NCBI GenBank assembly: GCA_034096865.1
Contig: JAWQFJ010008391.1
Coordinates: forward strand, 25,001-35,012
Length of the DNA: 10,012 bases
Origin: Theodoxus fluviatilis
Taxonomy: Eukaryota > Mollusca > Gastropoda > Cycloneritida > Neritidae
Reading direction: 5' to 3'
Shown here piece after piece: positions 1 to 5,944 of the stretch. The notes below the pieces were generated by a model. That model was not told where the DNA came from, did not search any database, and was given only the letters and a program-made list of their open reading frames with translations. The position numbers and the translations under genes are program-made. Numbering within the stretch: position 1 is the first letter of the stretch; each line of letters starts with the position of its first letter.

Positions 1-61
1 TCTCTCTCTCTCTGTATCTCTCTGTGTCTCTTTCTGTCTCTCTCTCTCTCGCTCGCTCTCG

Positions 62-124
<63 letters not shown>

Positions 125-133
125 CCTCCCTCT
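1..133. repeat. (CT)n microsatellite, imperfect
   Basis: Almost pure CT dinucleotides with scattered TGT, TAT and CGCT interruptions in the first 75 bases, then an uninterrupted run to about base 120 and a C-rich edge. The array touches the window edge, so its full length is unknown. Open frames across it translate as Ser/Leu repeats and are not genes. Confidence 0.95.
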
Positions 134-290
134 GTGCGTTTGTGTTTTTTTTTGTGTGGGGTGGTGTTGTTGTTGTTGTTTGTGTGTGTTGTGTTGGTGT
201 GTGTGTATGTGTGTGTGGTGGTGGTGGTGGTGGTGTGTGTGTGTGTGTGTGTCTGCGCGCGTATATGTGTGTGTGTGCGTATATATATGT
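134..290. repeat. GT-rich compound microsatellite
   Basis: A mixed tract of (GT)n, (TTG)n near 165-180 and (GGT)n near 216-233, ending in alternating (GT) and (AT) around 260-290. It directly abuts the CT array, forming one compound low-complexity block of about 290 bp. Alternating purine-pyrimidine stretches of this type can adopt Z-DNA. Confidence 0.9.
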
Positions 291-299
291 CGGGACAAA

Positions 300-880
300 G
301 TTAGATGAGATAGATAGTATATCACTGGCTCCTATGATTTCACATCCGATTGATTATAGGCCACACACTTCGTCACAACGGGGTCGCACTGCATCAGCCA
401 CGGTATCCAGGGTAGTTCATCAATAAGTGAGCGCTCCTATAAACATACATGCAAACATCATCAGCCCCTCAGCAAACTTCCTATTCTTTAGAAGGGATGC
501 ACACTCAGGATATAGTAAGTGATACAGTTCCTCTGGGAACACTTCAACCCTTCCTGCTTCAGTTCAAGTGACGTACGTCAGAAACTTAACAGGGAAAGTA
601 AACAATGTATATCAATGATCGGTGCTTAACACGAGAGTTCAAGTCGACGGATGCTAACAGCAAGTATTGCACACGTCATCACTCATTGCATGTGGATTAA
701 CATAAACCAGTATAATGTTATAATGAAATCGGCAAAGTCAGCTCCTCAACCTCTACTCGCCTATCAAAATTCCGTCTTCTGACAAGCGGATGTCGGCGTG
801 CAAGCTTTGGCGTCTGATTACGTGCGAGGCGCAGTGCCGTGGTTCAATTACTGGGATGGGATAAATCTAGATTATTAATA
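300..880. other. unique non-coding stretch, nothing recognised
   Basis: About 580 bp of AT-moderate unique sequence with stops in all frames at normal density. I see no splice-bounded open frame, RNA gene or repeat here, apart from the 12-bp palindrome listed separately. Confidence 0.5.
569..580. promoter_or_regulatory. 12-bp palindrome made of two CRE-type half sites
   Basis: TGACGTACGTCA is a perfect palindrome and contains a TGACGT half site on each strand, as bound by CREB/ATF-type bZIP factors. The spacing differs from the canonical TGACGTCA. No gene start is visible nearby, so function is only a possibility; a 12-bp palindrome can arise by chance. Confidence 0.2.
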
Positions 881-978
881 ACTTGTTGTTGTATCAACAT
901 GTCAAAACATTTTTTAATGTGACAGTGTATGACAAGCCTGGCTTTAGTTGCCGAAACGCTTTTCGTGCCAACGCCCAG

Positions 979-1112
979 GCCAGCGAAGAAAAGAAAAGAG
1001 TTAAAGATAAATGTGTGATTTTATATAGCAACTTATCGCCCATACCTGGGTCTCAAACTGCTTTATACTTTATCCCCTGATCACGGGGCCCCTTGGTCTT
1101 TTCTTCGCTGGC
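979..1112. repeat. 16-bp perfect inverted repeat flanking about 100 bp
   Basis: GCCAGCGAAGAAAAGA at 979-994 recurs as its exact reverse complement at 1097-1112. The similarity continues outward (CAGG on both sides) with a 2-base offset. The enclosed segment is AT-rich and ends in a GGGGCCCC palindrome. The size and architecture would fit a small MITE-like element or a long hairpin, but I see no convincing target-site duplication. A match of this length within 135 bp is unlikely by chance. Confidence 0.5.
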
Positions 1113-1330
1113 GCCTGAAGACAGACACAGAAGATGCGCATGGTGAAGACCAGCAGCAAACTTCGCTCCCAGGGGAGTATTTCTACCCGATGCTGGCTCA
1201 TGGCCAGATTAGTCGTACTGCAAGACTGCCGTTGCTGCCCTCACAGGAACCCGGTTTTACTCCTTGGTGGGAAGGAGCAATGCGAGTTAATCGTCTTGCT
1301 CAGGCGCAAACAACCCTGGGATACGCGTAG
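1019..1330 (+). other. open reading frame of 103 codons without a near start, coding status unclear
   Basis: The frame is open from just after a TGA at 1016-1018 to a TAG at 1328-1330. The translation is of mixed, protein-like composition: it includes SPDHGAPWSFLRWRL, an acidic and Gln-rich stretch, and LPGEYFYPMLAHGQ, with sensible codon usage and little low complexity. There is no early ATG, so if real it would be a terminal or internal exon; the run TTTTCTTCGCTGG before CAG at about 1128 could serve as an acceptor. It starts within the inverted repeat and overlaps the competing exon candidate at 1304-1435 in another frame. I recognise no family. Confidence 0.22.
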
Positions 1331-1435
1331 CTTCAAACGCCGAACTCACCAGCTACAAGAACGCCAGCCACTTGGCCACAGAGCCCCAAAATAGCTACTA
1401 TATCGTGCACGCATTTCTGTACCTTTCTGCAAAAC
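1304..1435 (+). CDS. candidate internal exon, 132 nt, phase 1 at both ends
   Basis: The acceptor ends ...TCGTCTTGCTCAG at 1303, and the donor is AAAAC|GTAAGTTA with GT at 1436-1437, a full GTAAGT consensus. Between them one frame is open (43 full codons plus a split codon at each end). Both ends are phase 1, so the exon could be included or skipped without shifting frame. The peptide begins ANNPGIRVASNAEL, contains a possible N-glycosylation site in KNAS, and ends SYYIVHAFLYLSAK; it has no cysteines. No partner exon is secure: a possible acceptor at 2209 is in phase but has a weak pyrimidine tract. The 1019-1330 frame is a competing interpretation. I recognise no family. Confidence 0.3.
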
Positions 1436-1460
1436 GTAAGTTATCATCAGTAGTGCAAAC

Positions 1461-1607
1461 ATGGCGCTTCCTTTGGAGTTTGCTGTAAAGCGAGTCAAGT
1501 TTGTGACAGGAAAATTGTACACTGTAACATTTGACGCTTTAGCTTGGTTTACTGATGTGCACGGAAACAAATCTCATCACAAATCGTTGAAGCAAGCAAT
1601 GATATAA
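1461..1607 (+). CDS. small ORF, 48 codons, uncharacterised
   Basis: The ATG sits in a good Kozak context (CAAACATGG, A at -3 and G at +4). The frame runs 48 codons to TAA at 1605-1607. It starts MALPLEFAVKRVKF and ends with a His/Lys-rich stretch, HGNKSHHKSLKQAMI; the middle is a mixed hydrophobic, beta-like segment. It lies just downstream of the strong donor at 1436, and a possible acceptor, TTATCATCAG, ends at 1450. It could therefore be an alternative first coding exon or a chance ORF; 48 codons alone is not significant. No family is recognised. Confidence 0.2.
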   Translation: MALPLEFAVKRVKFVTGKLYTVTFDALAWFTDVHGNKSHHKSLKQAMI

Positions 1608-1867
1608 CATAAGTATTTTCTGTGACACACTAAATATCTACATCAATGAAAACATTTGGACAGCACTTTTGAAAGAAACCATTGTTACAGCACACCTTAC
1701 CAGAAAAAAATTGACAATGAGATCATATTAATGATAACTACCACAAAATCAAACATGAAAAGGAAGGTTGGGTTGAAAAGGACTGAGGGGATTGGGAAGA
1801 GGGTAGAGGGAGGGGGAGGGGTAGTGGGGTTGACGGGAGAAGAGCAAACCAGAGCATAGACAAACAT

Positions 1868-1987
1868 CATACAGTACAATACAATGCAATACAATACATT
1901 ACAATACAGCACAGTACAATGCAGTACGATACAATACAACACAACACAACACACTACAACACAACACAACACAACACAATACAATAC
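1868..1987. repeat. (ACAAT/ACAAC)n pentanucleotide array
   Basis: About 120 bp built from ACAAT and ACAAC units with single-base variants (GCAAT, ACATT, CAGT). The first half is dominated by ACAAT and the second by ACAAC. The minus-strand ORF across it is a translation of the repeat and is not a gene. Confidence 0.9.
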
Positions 1988-2412
1988 GTCTTTGTAACTG
2001 CTGCAGAAGAATTTGACTTGTCTATCACATACATACAAAAAGACTACGTGAAGAACAATACATGATATGTACATTACAAATCAATACACATTTGTTTACA
2101 TGAGTTAGAATAAAAAGAAATACAAACATAAGTGTGCCTGAACATTGCAGCATATTTACACAAACGAGTTAAAATCAGTTGGTTCCATATCACGTCGTGA
2201 ACATTGCAGAATGCAGGAACGGACATAACGGACACAGAGCACATTCATTGACACGTGTGACAATCCCGACTGAGTGCATTAATGGCTGCAGCATCAGCAC
2301 GCGTACTTGCAAAGGAGCCAAAGACAAGCTCCCCCTGTGGTTTGGGGTCAGGGTAGACTCACCGCATCTCCCAACGCGATTCGAAAGTGACGAGTATCTA
2401 GGGACATCGTGA

Positions 2413-2775
2413 CTTGCTTTGCACTTACTCTGAAGTATTATAGTGATTTTTCCTGCTGAATGGCCTTACACACCCTACAAAGACTGATAAGCCGTAAAAA
2501 ACCTTTTATCCTTTATCCGAGACAAGTGGGACATCGCACTTAACACGTGTACAATGACCTCACTTTTTGCCCGCTTTGGCTCTCCAGGAAATAGCGGCTA
2601 TAGCCTGTCGTCATTGCATATTTCAAAGTGTACATTCACTTACACTGTGAAAAGCATTTAGTATGACAGTCGCTGTCACAGAAACTTTCACTGTTTTAAT
2701 AGGATATAAATATAAGGGAATTAATATATCTTTCACCTACACATTTACGAACGTCTTTTAACATCTCATGAGAAC
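2413..2775. other. unique AT-rich non-coding stretch
   Basis: No open frame of note, RNA gene or repeat is seen. A run of AT-rich words (TAATAGGATATAAATATAAGG, about 2697-2717) lies 60 bp left of the tetranucleotide array. TATA-like words are expected by chance in such sequence. Confidence 0.4.
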
Positions 2776-2833
2776 ATGTATGTATGTATGTATGTATGTA
2801 TGTATGTATGTATGTATGTATGTATGTATGTAT
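2776..2833. repeat. (ATGT)n tetranucleotide microsatellite, about 14 units
   Basis: A perfect ATGT array with no interruptions, bounded by GAAC on the left and ATTTTGG on the right. The lack of interruptions suggests a young and probably length-polymorphic locus. Confidence 0.95.
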
Positions 2834-2919
2834 TTTGGCTCTTATATATACTTCCCCGATTCACAAGATTACAAAGTCTTCCGTAGCAACATCCTTAATT
2901 TTCTGTCATAACAGCGTGG

Positions 2920-3180
2920 ACACTTTACTCGCAGCAGAGTGTCTTGTGACAGGTTGTGGGTGGAGCCGCACTCTGATTGGACGAAATAGTTCAGGAGGCG
3001 GAGCTGCGGAAAAGTCGTTGAGAGGGTGCTTCCTCAGTGAAGAGGCGTGAACTTCGCGTTGCGCACTGTGCGTGCGGCTTGGAAGACCCGAACCGAGTCT
3101 TGCGATTGCAAGGCACCGCTTGGAACCAGACTCGCTCGTCGCGACGAGGAAACTCCACTGGAAACTCGCTCACGATGTCG
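2920..3180 (+). promoter_or_regulatory. CpG-rich promoter-like patch with inverted CCAAT and GC box
   Basis: CTGATTGG at 2973-2980 is an inverted CCAAT box matching the NF-Y core. GGAGGCGG at 2994-3001 resembles an Sp1/KLF GC box 14 bp downstream. CpG density then jumps: I count about 20 CpGs in 3001-3180, against one in the following 60 bases. This combination, followed at once by an ORF, is what a TATA-less animal promoter and 5' UTR looks like. The sense assignment (plus) rests on the downstream ORF; a divergent promoter is possible. Confidence 0.45.
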
Positions 3181-3348
3181 ATGGAAGATCAGTGGGTATG
3201 GTGCCATTGTACTTCGGGAATCTGGAAAGAAATTTCACCTAAGTCACAATGGCAGTTAACTATGGACGCTGTCGATTTTAGGTACACAAGACCCGACACC
3301 TCAGAGTTGAAGTACGGCTGTCGACCAGCTTGCAGTACTTGTACCTAG
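3175..3348 (+). CDS. small Cys/Trp-rich ORF, 57 residues, or a first coding exon
   Basis: The ATG at 3175 has A at -3 and follows the CpG-rich patch. The frame runs 57 codons to TAG at 3346-3348. It starts MSMEDQWVWCHC and has four tryptophans (positions 7, 9, 17, 26). Five cysteines are arranged as CxC at 10 and 12 and CxxxCxxC at 49, 53 and 56, a spacing compatible with metal binding. An ATTAAA lies 17 bases past the stop. Seen together this could be a compact intronless gene. Alternatively, only the first codons are coding: TGG|GTATGG just after codon 7 is a weak possible donor. The frame is also open upstream to 3037, but 3175 is preferred because it is the first ATG after the CpG-dense leader. 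No family is recognised; the metal-binding role is inference. Confidence 0.35.
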   Translation: MSMEDQWVWCHCTSGIWKEISPKSQWQLTMDAVDFRYTRPDTSELKYGCRPACSTCT

Positions 3349-3364
3349 ATGCTCGCAAAAAGTT

Positions 3365-3370
3365 ATTAAA
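3365..3370 (+). terminator. possible polyadenylation signal ATTAAA
   Basis: ATTAAA is the commonest variant of the AATAAA signal. It lies 17 bases after the stop of the 57-codon ORF in an A-rich context. Such hexamers are frequent by chance. Confidence 0.25.
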
Positions 3371-3468
3371 AAATGAGACTGCAAGTCGATCTTGAATAAT
3401 AGTCTTATAAGTATACAACTGCTTTGTCTTCCTGTTTGTGACGCAGGAACCTTGGTGTTGGTGTGAAG

Positions 3469-3471
<3 letters not shown>

Positions 3472-3554
<83 letters not shown>

Positions 3555-3565
3555 TAAAGAGAGAC

Positions 3566-3602
<37 letters not shown>

Positions 3603-3626
3603 TAGAGAGACAGAGACACAGAGAGG

Positions 3627-3684
<58 letters not shown>

Positions 3685-3731
3685 GACAGAGAGAGAGACA
3701 GAGAGACAGAGAGAGAGAGACAGAGAGATAA

Positions 3732-3766
<35 letters not shown>

Positions 3767-3802
3767 TAGAGAGACAGATAGAGAGACAGAGACACAGAGA
3801 GG

Positions 3803-3844
<42 letters not shown>

Positions 3845-3871
3845 CAGAGATAGCGAGAGAGAGAGAGAGAG

Positions 3872-3934
<63 letters not shown>
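3472..3934. repeat. (GA)n compound microsatellite with an internal duplication of about 175 bp
   Basis: About 460 bp of GA with embedded (GACA)n and GATA. A landmark series (GATAAAGA, then a CAGA run, then GATAGAGAGACAGA and GACACAGAGAGGTGGAG) occurs twice: GATAAAGA at 3553 and 3727, and GAGGTGGA at 3623 and 3799. This implies segmental duplication of the array by 174-176 bp. Long Arg/Glu and Ser/Leu frames across it are artefacts. Confidence 0.95.
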
Positions 3935-3936
<2 letters not shown>

Positions 3937-3945
3937 TGACTTTTT

Positions 3946-4049
3946 CTAATTGTTTGCATACTCCTTCTGAGTCTCTTGGTCTCTCGTGATATCGAAATAT
4001 GGCACAGGCCTTGACGACAGTAAAATTAAAATTGTAATACAGAGGGATA
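3946..4049 (-). CDS. proposed terminal coding exon of the main minus-strand gene
   Basis: The acceptor reads GGTTCTGTTCTCCTCAG with AG at 4051-4050, a strong pyrimidine tract. The exon enters in phase 1, completes a Val codon with the last base of the previous exon, and adds 33 codons to TAG at 3948-3946. It begins with a short hydrophobic stretch (SLCITILILLSS) and ends in a polar tail, PVPYFDITRDQETQKEYANN. The intron before it (4120-4050) would be only 71 nt, T-rich, with a less than ideal donor (GAG|GTACTT). If that intron is retained, the protein instead ends with 31 hydrophobic, Cys-rich residues at a stop at 4026; that composition is what translating an intron pyrimidine tract would give, so I prefer the spliced form. 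The 3' UTR would run straight into the (GA)n array. Confidence 0.4.
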
Positions 4050-4120
4050 CTGAGGAGAACAGAACCAAAAATATAGACACGGGTAAAAACACGGACAGAG
4101 GATGAGACACACAGAAGTAC

Positions 4121-4231
4121 CTCGAGGCCGCAGTGAGTAGCCTGGGTAGATGAATGGAGGATGGAGGGACGACAAAGGACCCGGTACGGCGGTCTCAGGT
4201 ATGGGTGGACGGGGGTTGGTTTCCTGATATC
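4121..4231 (-). CDS. proposed penultimate exon of the main minus-strand gene, Pro/Tyr-rich
   Basis: The acceptor is excellent: GATGTTTTTGCTTTGTCCAG with AG at 4233-4232, and a branch-point-like CATGACA just upstream. The exon enters in phase 1, as required by the donor at 5944, and the joined codon is GGA (Gly). It carries 36 further codons and leaves in phase 1 at CGAG|GTACTT. The peptide is low-complexity but not repetitive: seven prolines in the first half, then SLHPPFIYPGYSLRPR. PPFIYPGY resembles proline/tyrosine motifs bound by WW-type domains, but is not an exact PPxY. The three-way agreement of acceptor quality, phase and open frame supports it as a continuation of the long exon. Confidence 0.6.
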
Positions 4232-4293
4232 CTGGACAAAGCAAAAACATCATGTCATGCAATCTCCAACTAGCGTTCCTCCTGTAGGTTGGA

Positions 4294-4345
4294 GGGGTGG
4301 AGGTGGGTGGGTGGGGTGGAGGTGGGTGGGTGGGGTGGGTGGGGG
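4294..4345 (+). other. dense G-quadruplex motif built on a 20-bp tandem repeat
   Basis: Nine runs of three or more G lie within about 50 bases, separated mostly by single T and otherwise by TGGAGGT. The core unit GGTGGAGGTGGGTGGGTGGG is repeated about twice. Short loops and many G-tracts predict a very stable quadruplex on the plus strand and an i-motif-prone C strand. It lies about 60 bp from the acceptor of the 4121-4231 exon, in the intron; the pre-mRNA carries the C-rich strand. Confidence 0.75.
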
Positions 4346-4496
4346 AGAATAGACACATCAAGTCTCCCTACGCGATTCCTACGAGGTGAATAATCACAAA
4401 CATATTGCTGCAGAGACCTGTTACTGTGTAGTAGTTCGCTCATTAATGTTTCAAGAAGTCACGCTAATGTATCTGGCATTTCTGCTTCGTGTTGTT
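4346..4496. other. short unique intronic stretch
   Basis: About 150 bp between the G-rich motif and the polypurine tract. No feature is visible beyond ordinary unique sequence. Confidence 0.4.
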
Positions 4497-5240
4497 GGCG
4501 GAGCTGAGGCGGAGGAGGAGGAAGAGAAGGAAGTGGAGGAACAGGAGGAAATGAGGAGGTAAGGAAAAGGAGGAGGAGAAAAAGGAGACGGAGAAAAAGG
4601 AGAAAAAGAAAGAAGAGGAGGAGAAGGAGAAAAAGGAGAGGAGGAGGAGGAGAAGAAGAAGGAAATGAGGAGAAGAAGAAGGAAAATGAGGAGAAGGAGG
4701 AGGAGGAGGAGGAGGAGGAGGAGGAGAGGGAGGAGAGGAGGAGGAGGAGGAGGAGGAGTAGGAGGAGGAGAGGAGGAGGAGGAGGGAGCGCGGCGGAGAG
4801 GAGGAGAAGAGGAGGAGGAGGAGGAGGAGGAGGGTGAGGCGGAGCGGAGGCGGAGGCCGAGGAGGAGGAGGAGAGGGAGGAGGAGGAGGAGGAGAGGATG
4901 AGGAGGAGAGGAGGAGAAGGAGGAGAGGAAAAGGAAAAGGAGGAGGAGGAGTGGAAAAGGAGGAGGAGAAAAGGAGGAAGGAGGAAAAGGAGAAAAGGGG
5001 AGAAGGGGAGGGAGGAGGAGAGGAAAGGAGGAAAAGAGGAGAAGGAGGAGGAGGAGAGGAGGGGAGAGGAGGAGAGGAGGGAGGAGGAGAGGAGGAGCGG
5101 AGGAGGGGTGGAGGAGGAGGAGGAGGAGGAGGAGGAGGAGGAGGGGAGATGAGGAGGAGGAGGAAGAGGAGGGGAGGAGGAGGAGGAGGAGGAGGAGGAG
5201 GAGGAGGAGGAGGAGGAGGAGGAGGAAAAGGACGAGGGTC
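4497..5240. repeat. purine-rich (GGA/GAA)n tract of about 740 bp
   Basis: The plus strand is almost pure purine for about 740 bp: AGG triplets mixed with AAGG, GAAGAA and GGAG, with only isolated pyrimidines. Longer pure (GGA)n runs occur at about 4696-4722, 5106-5142 and 5173-5225. On the minus strand, the transcribed sense of the main gene, this is an intronic CCT-rich pyrimidine tract. Mirror-symmetric purine tracts of this kind can form triplex (H-DNA). The 299-aa minus frame and the plus frames across it are repeat translations. Confidence 0.95.
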
Positions 5241-5262
5241 AGAACAAGAAGCAAGTTTATAA

Positions 5263-5475
5263 CAGGACTAGGAAAAAAAATCAGAAGTAACAGGAGCAAG
5301 ACTACAAGAAACAGGATCACGAGAAACAGGTTCAGGTCCAGGAGAAACAAGATCAGGACCAGGAGCAGGAATAGAACCAGAAGCTAGACCAAGACAAGGA
5401 CCAGCGGGACCAAGACAAGGACCAGCAGGGTCTGGACCAGGAGAACCAGAAGCGGGAGAAGGAGAAGGAAGACAC
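5263..5475. repeat. degenerate GACCAG/AGAAAC tandem repeats with a 21-bp duplicate
   Basis: About 210 bp of loosely repeated CAGGA, GACCAG and GAGAAACA words. They include one near-perfect 21-bp tandem pair: GACCAAGACAAGGACCAGCGG at 5387-5407 and its copy at 5408-5428, one base different. This is probably an older, diverged extension of the adjacent purine tract. The plus strand reads as Gln/Asp/Glu/Lys-rich peptide but is interrupted by a stop and has no start, so I do not call it coding. Confidence 0.7.
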
Positions 5476-5595
5476 CTAATTGTAGATCAGGGAAACAGGG
5501 AGGAGAAATGATATTGAGGCAGGCGCAGCAAGGAATAGACAAAGCCACGGCAACGTTTGCAGTGCCTGGCTAAAGCAGGCAGTGACGTGAAAAAC

Positions 5596-5915
5596 GCCAA
5601 GTGCCAGAGTGCCAAAGTTCCGAGTGCCAAGTGCCAAAGTGCCGAGTGCCAAGTGCCGAGTGCCAGAGCCAAAGTGCCAAGTGCCAGAGTGCCAAAGTGC
5701 CAAGTGCCAGAGTGACAAAGTGCCAAGTGCCAGAGTGACAAAGTGCCAAGTGCCAGAGTGACAAAGTTCAGAGTGCCAGAGTGCCAAAGTGCCGAGTGCC
5801 AAGTGCCGAGTGCCAAGTGCCGAGTGCCGAGTGCCAGAGTGCCAAAGTGCCGAGTGCCAAAGTGCCGAGTGCCAAGAGCCGAGTGCCAAGTGCTGAGTGC
5901 CGAGTGCAAAATGCC
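5596..5915. repeat. GTGCC minisatellite with 23-bp higher-order units
   Basis: About 320 bp built from 9-11 bp words AGTGCCAA, GAGTGCC and AGTGCCGA. Within it, a 23-bp unit, AAGTGCCAAGTGCCAGAGTG followed by CCA or ACA, occurs four times in exact register: 5672-5694, 5695-5717, 5718-5740 and 5741-5763; the last three are identical. The array begins about 30 bp into the intron after the donor at 5944 and contains no stop in the minus frame, which artificially extends the real exon's frame by about 150 codons of His/Leu/Gly/Thr repeats. Confidence 0.92.
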
Positions 5916-5944
5916 AAGAGACGGGAGTGGAGAGACATACTTAC

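Noticed and set aside
820..880. tRNA or SINE B-box-like GGTTCAATTACTG
   Set aside because: It lacks the GGTTCGANTCC core, has no A box at the right distance and no cloverleaf.
1346..1570. Minus ORF of 74 codons
   Set aside because: It is antisense to better plus-strand signals (perfect GTAAGT donor, Kozak ATG) and has no splice support of its own.
2179..2412. Plus ORF of 77 codons with four cysteines
   Set aside because: It has no ATG at the start, and the possible acceptor at 2209 has a poor pyrimidine tract. It is in phase with the candidate exon ending at 1435, so transcript data could revive it, but the sequence alone does not support it.
3278..3959. Long Ser/Leu (minus) and Arg/Glu (plus) ORFs resembling RS-domain proteins
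   Set aside because: They are produced by (GA)n/(CT)n dinucleotides in all frames, with no unique sequence or start context.
4451..5350. 299-aa Leu/Ser/Pro minus ORF and several Arg/Glu/Gly plus ORFs
   Set aside because: They are straight translations of the (GGA/CCT)n tract; stops are absent because the repeat cannot encode them.
5596..5915. CRISPR-like array
   Set aside because: Units are 9-23 bp and directly abutting, with no unique spacers; this is a eukaryotic minisatellite.
5487..5944. Continuation of the long minus frame below 5945
   Set aside because: The frame crosses a near-perfect donor and then reads the GTGCC minisatellite, which lacks stops; it is more likely intron.
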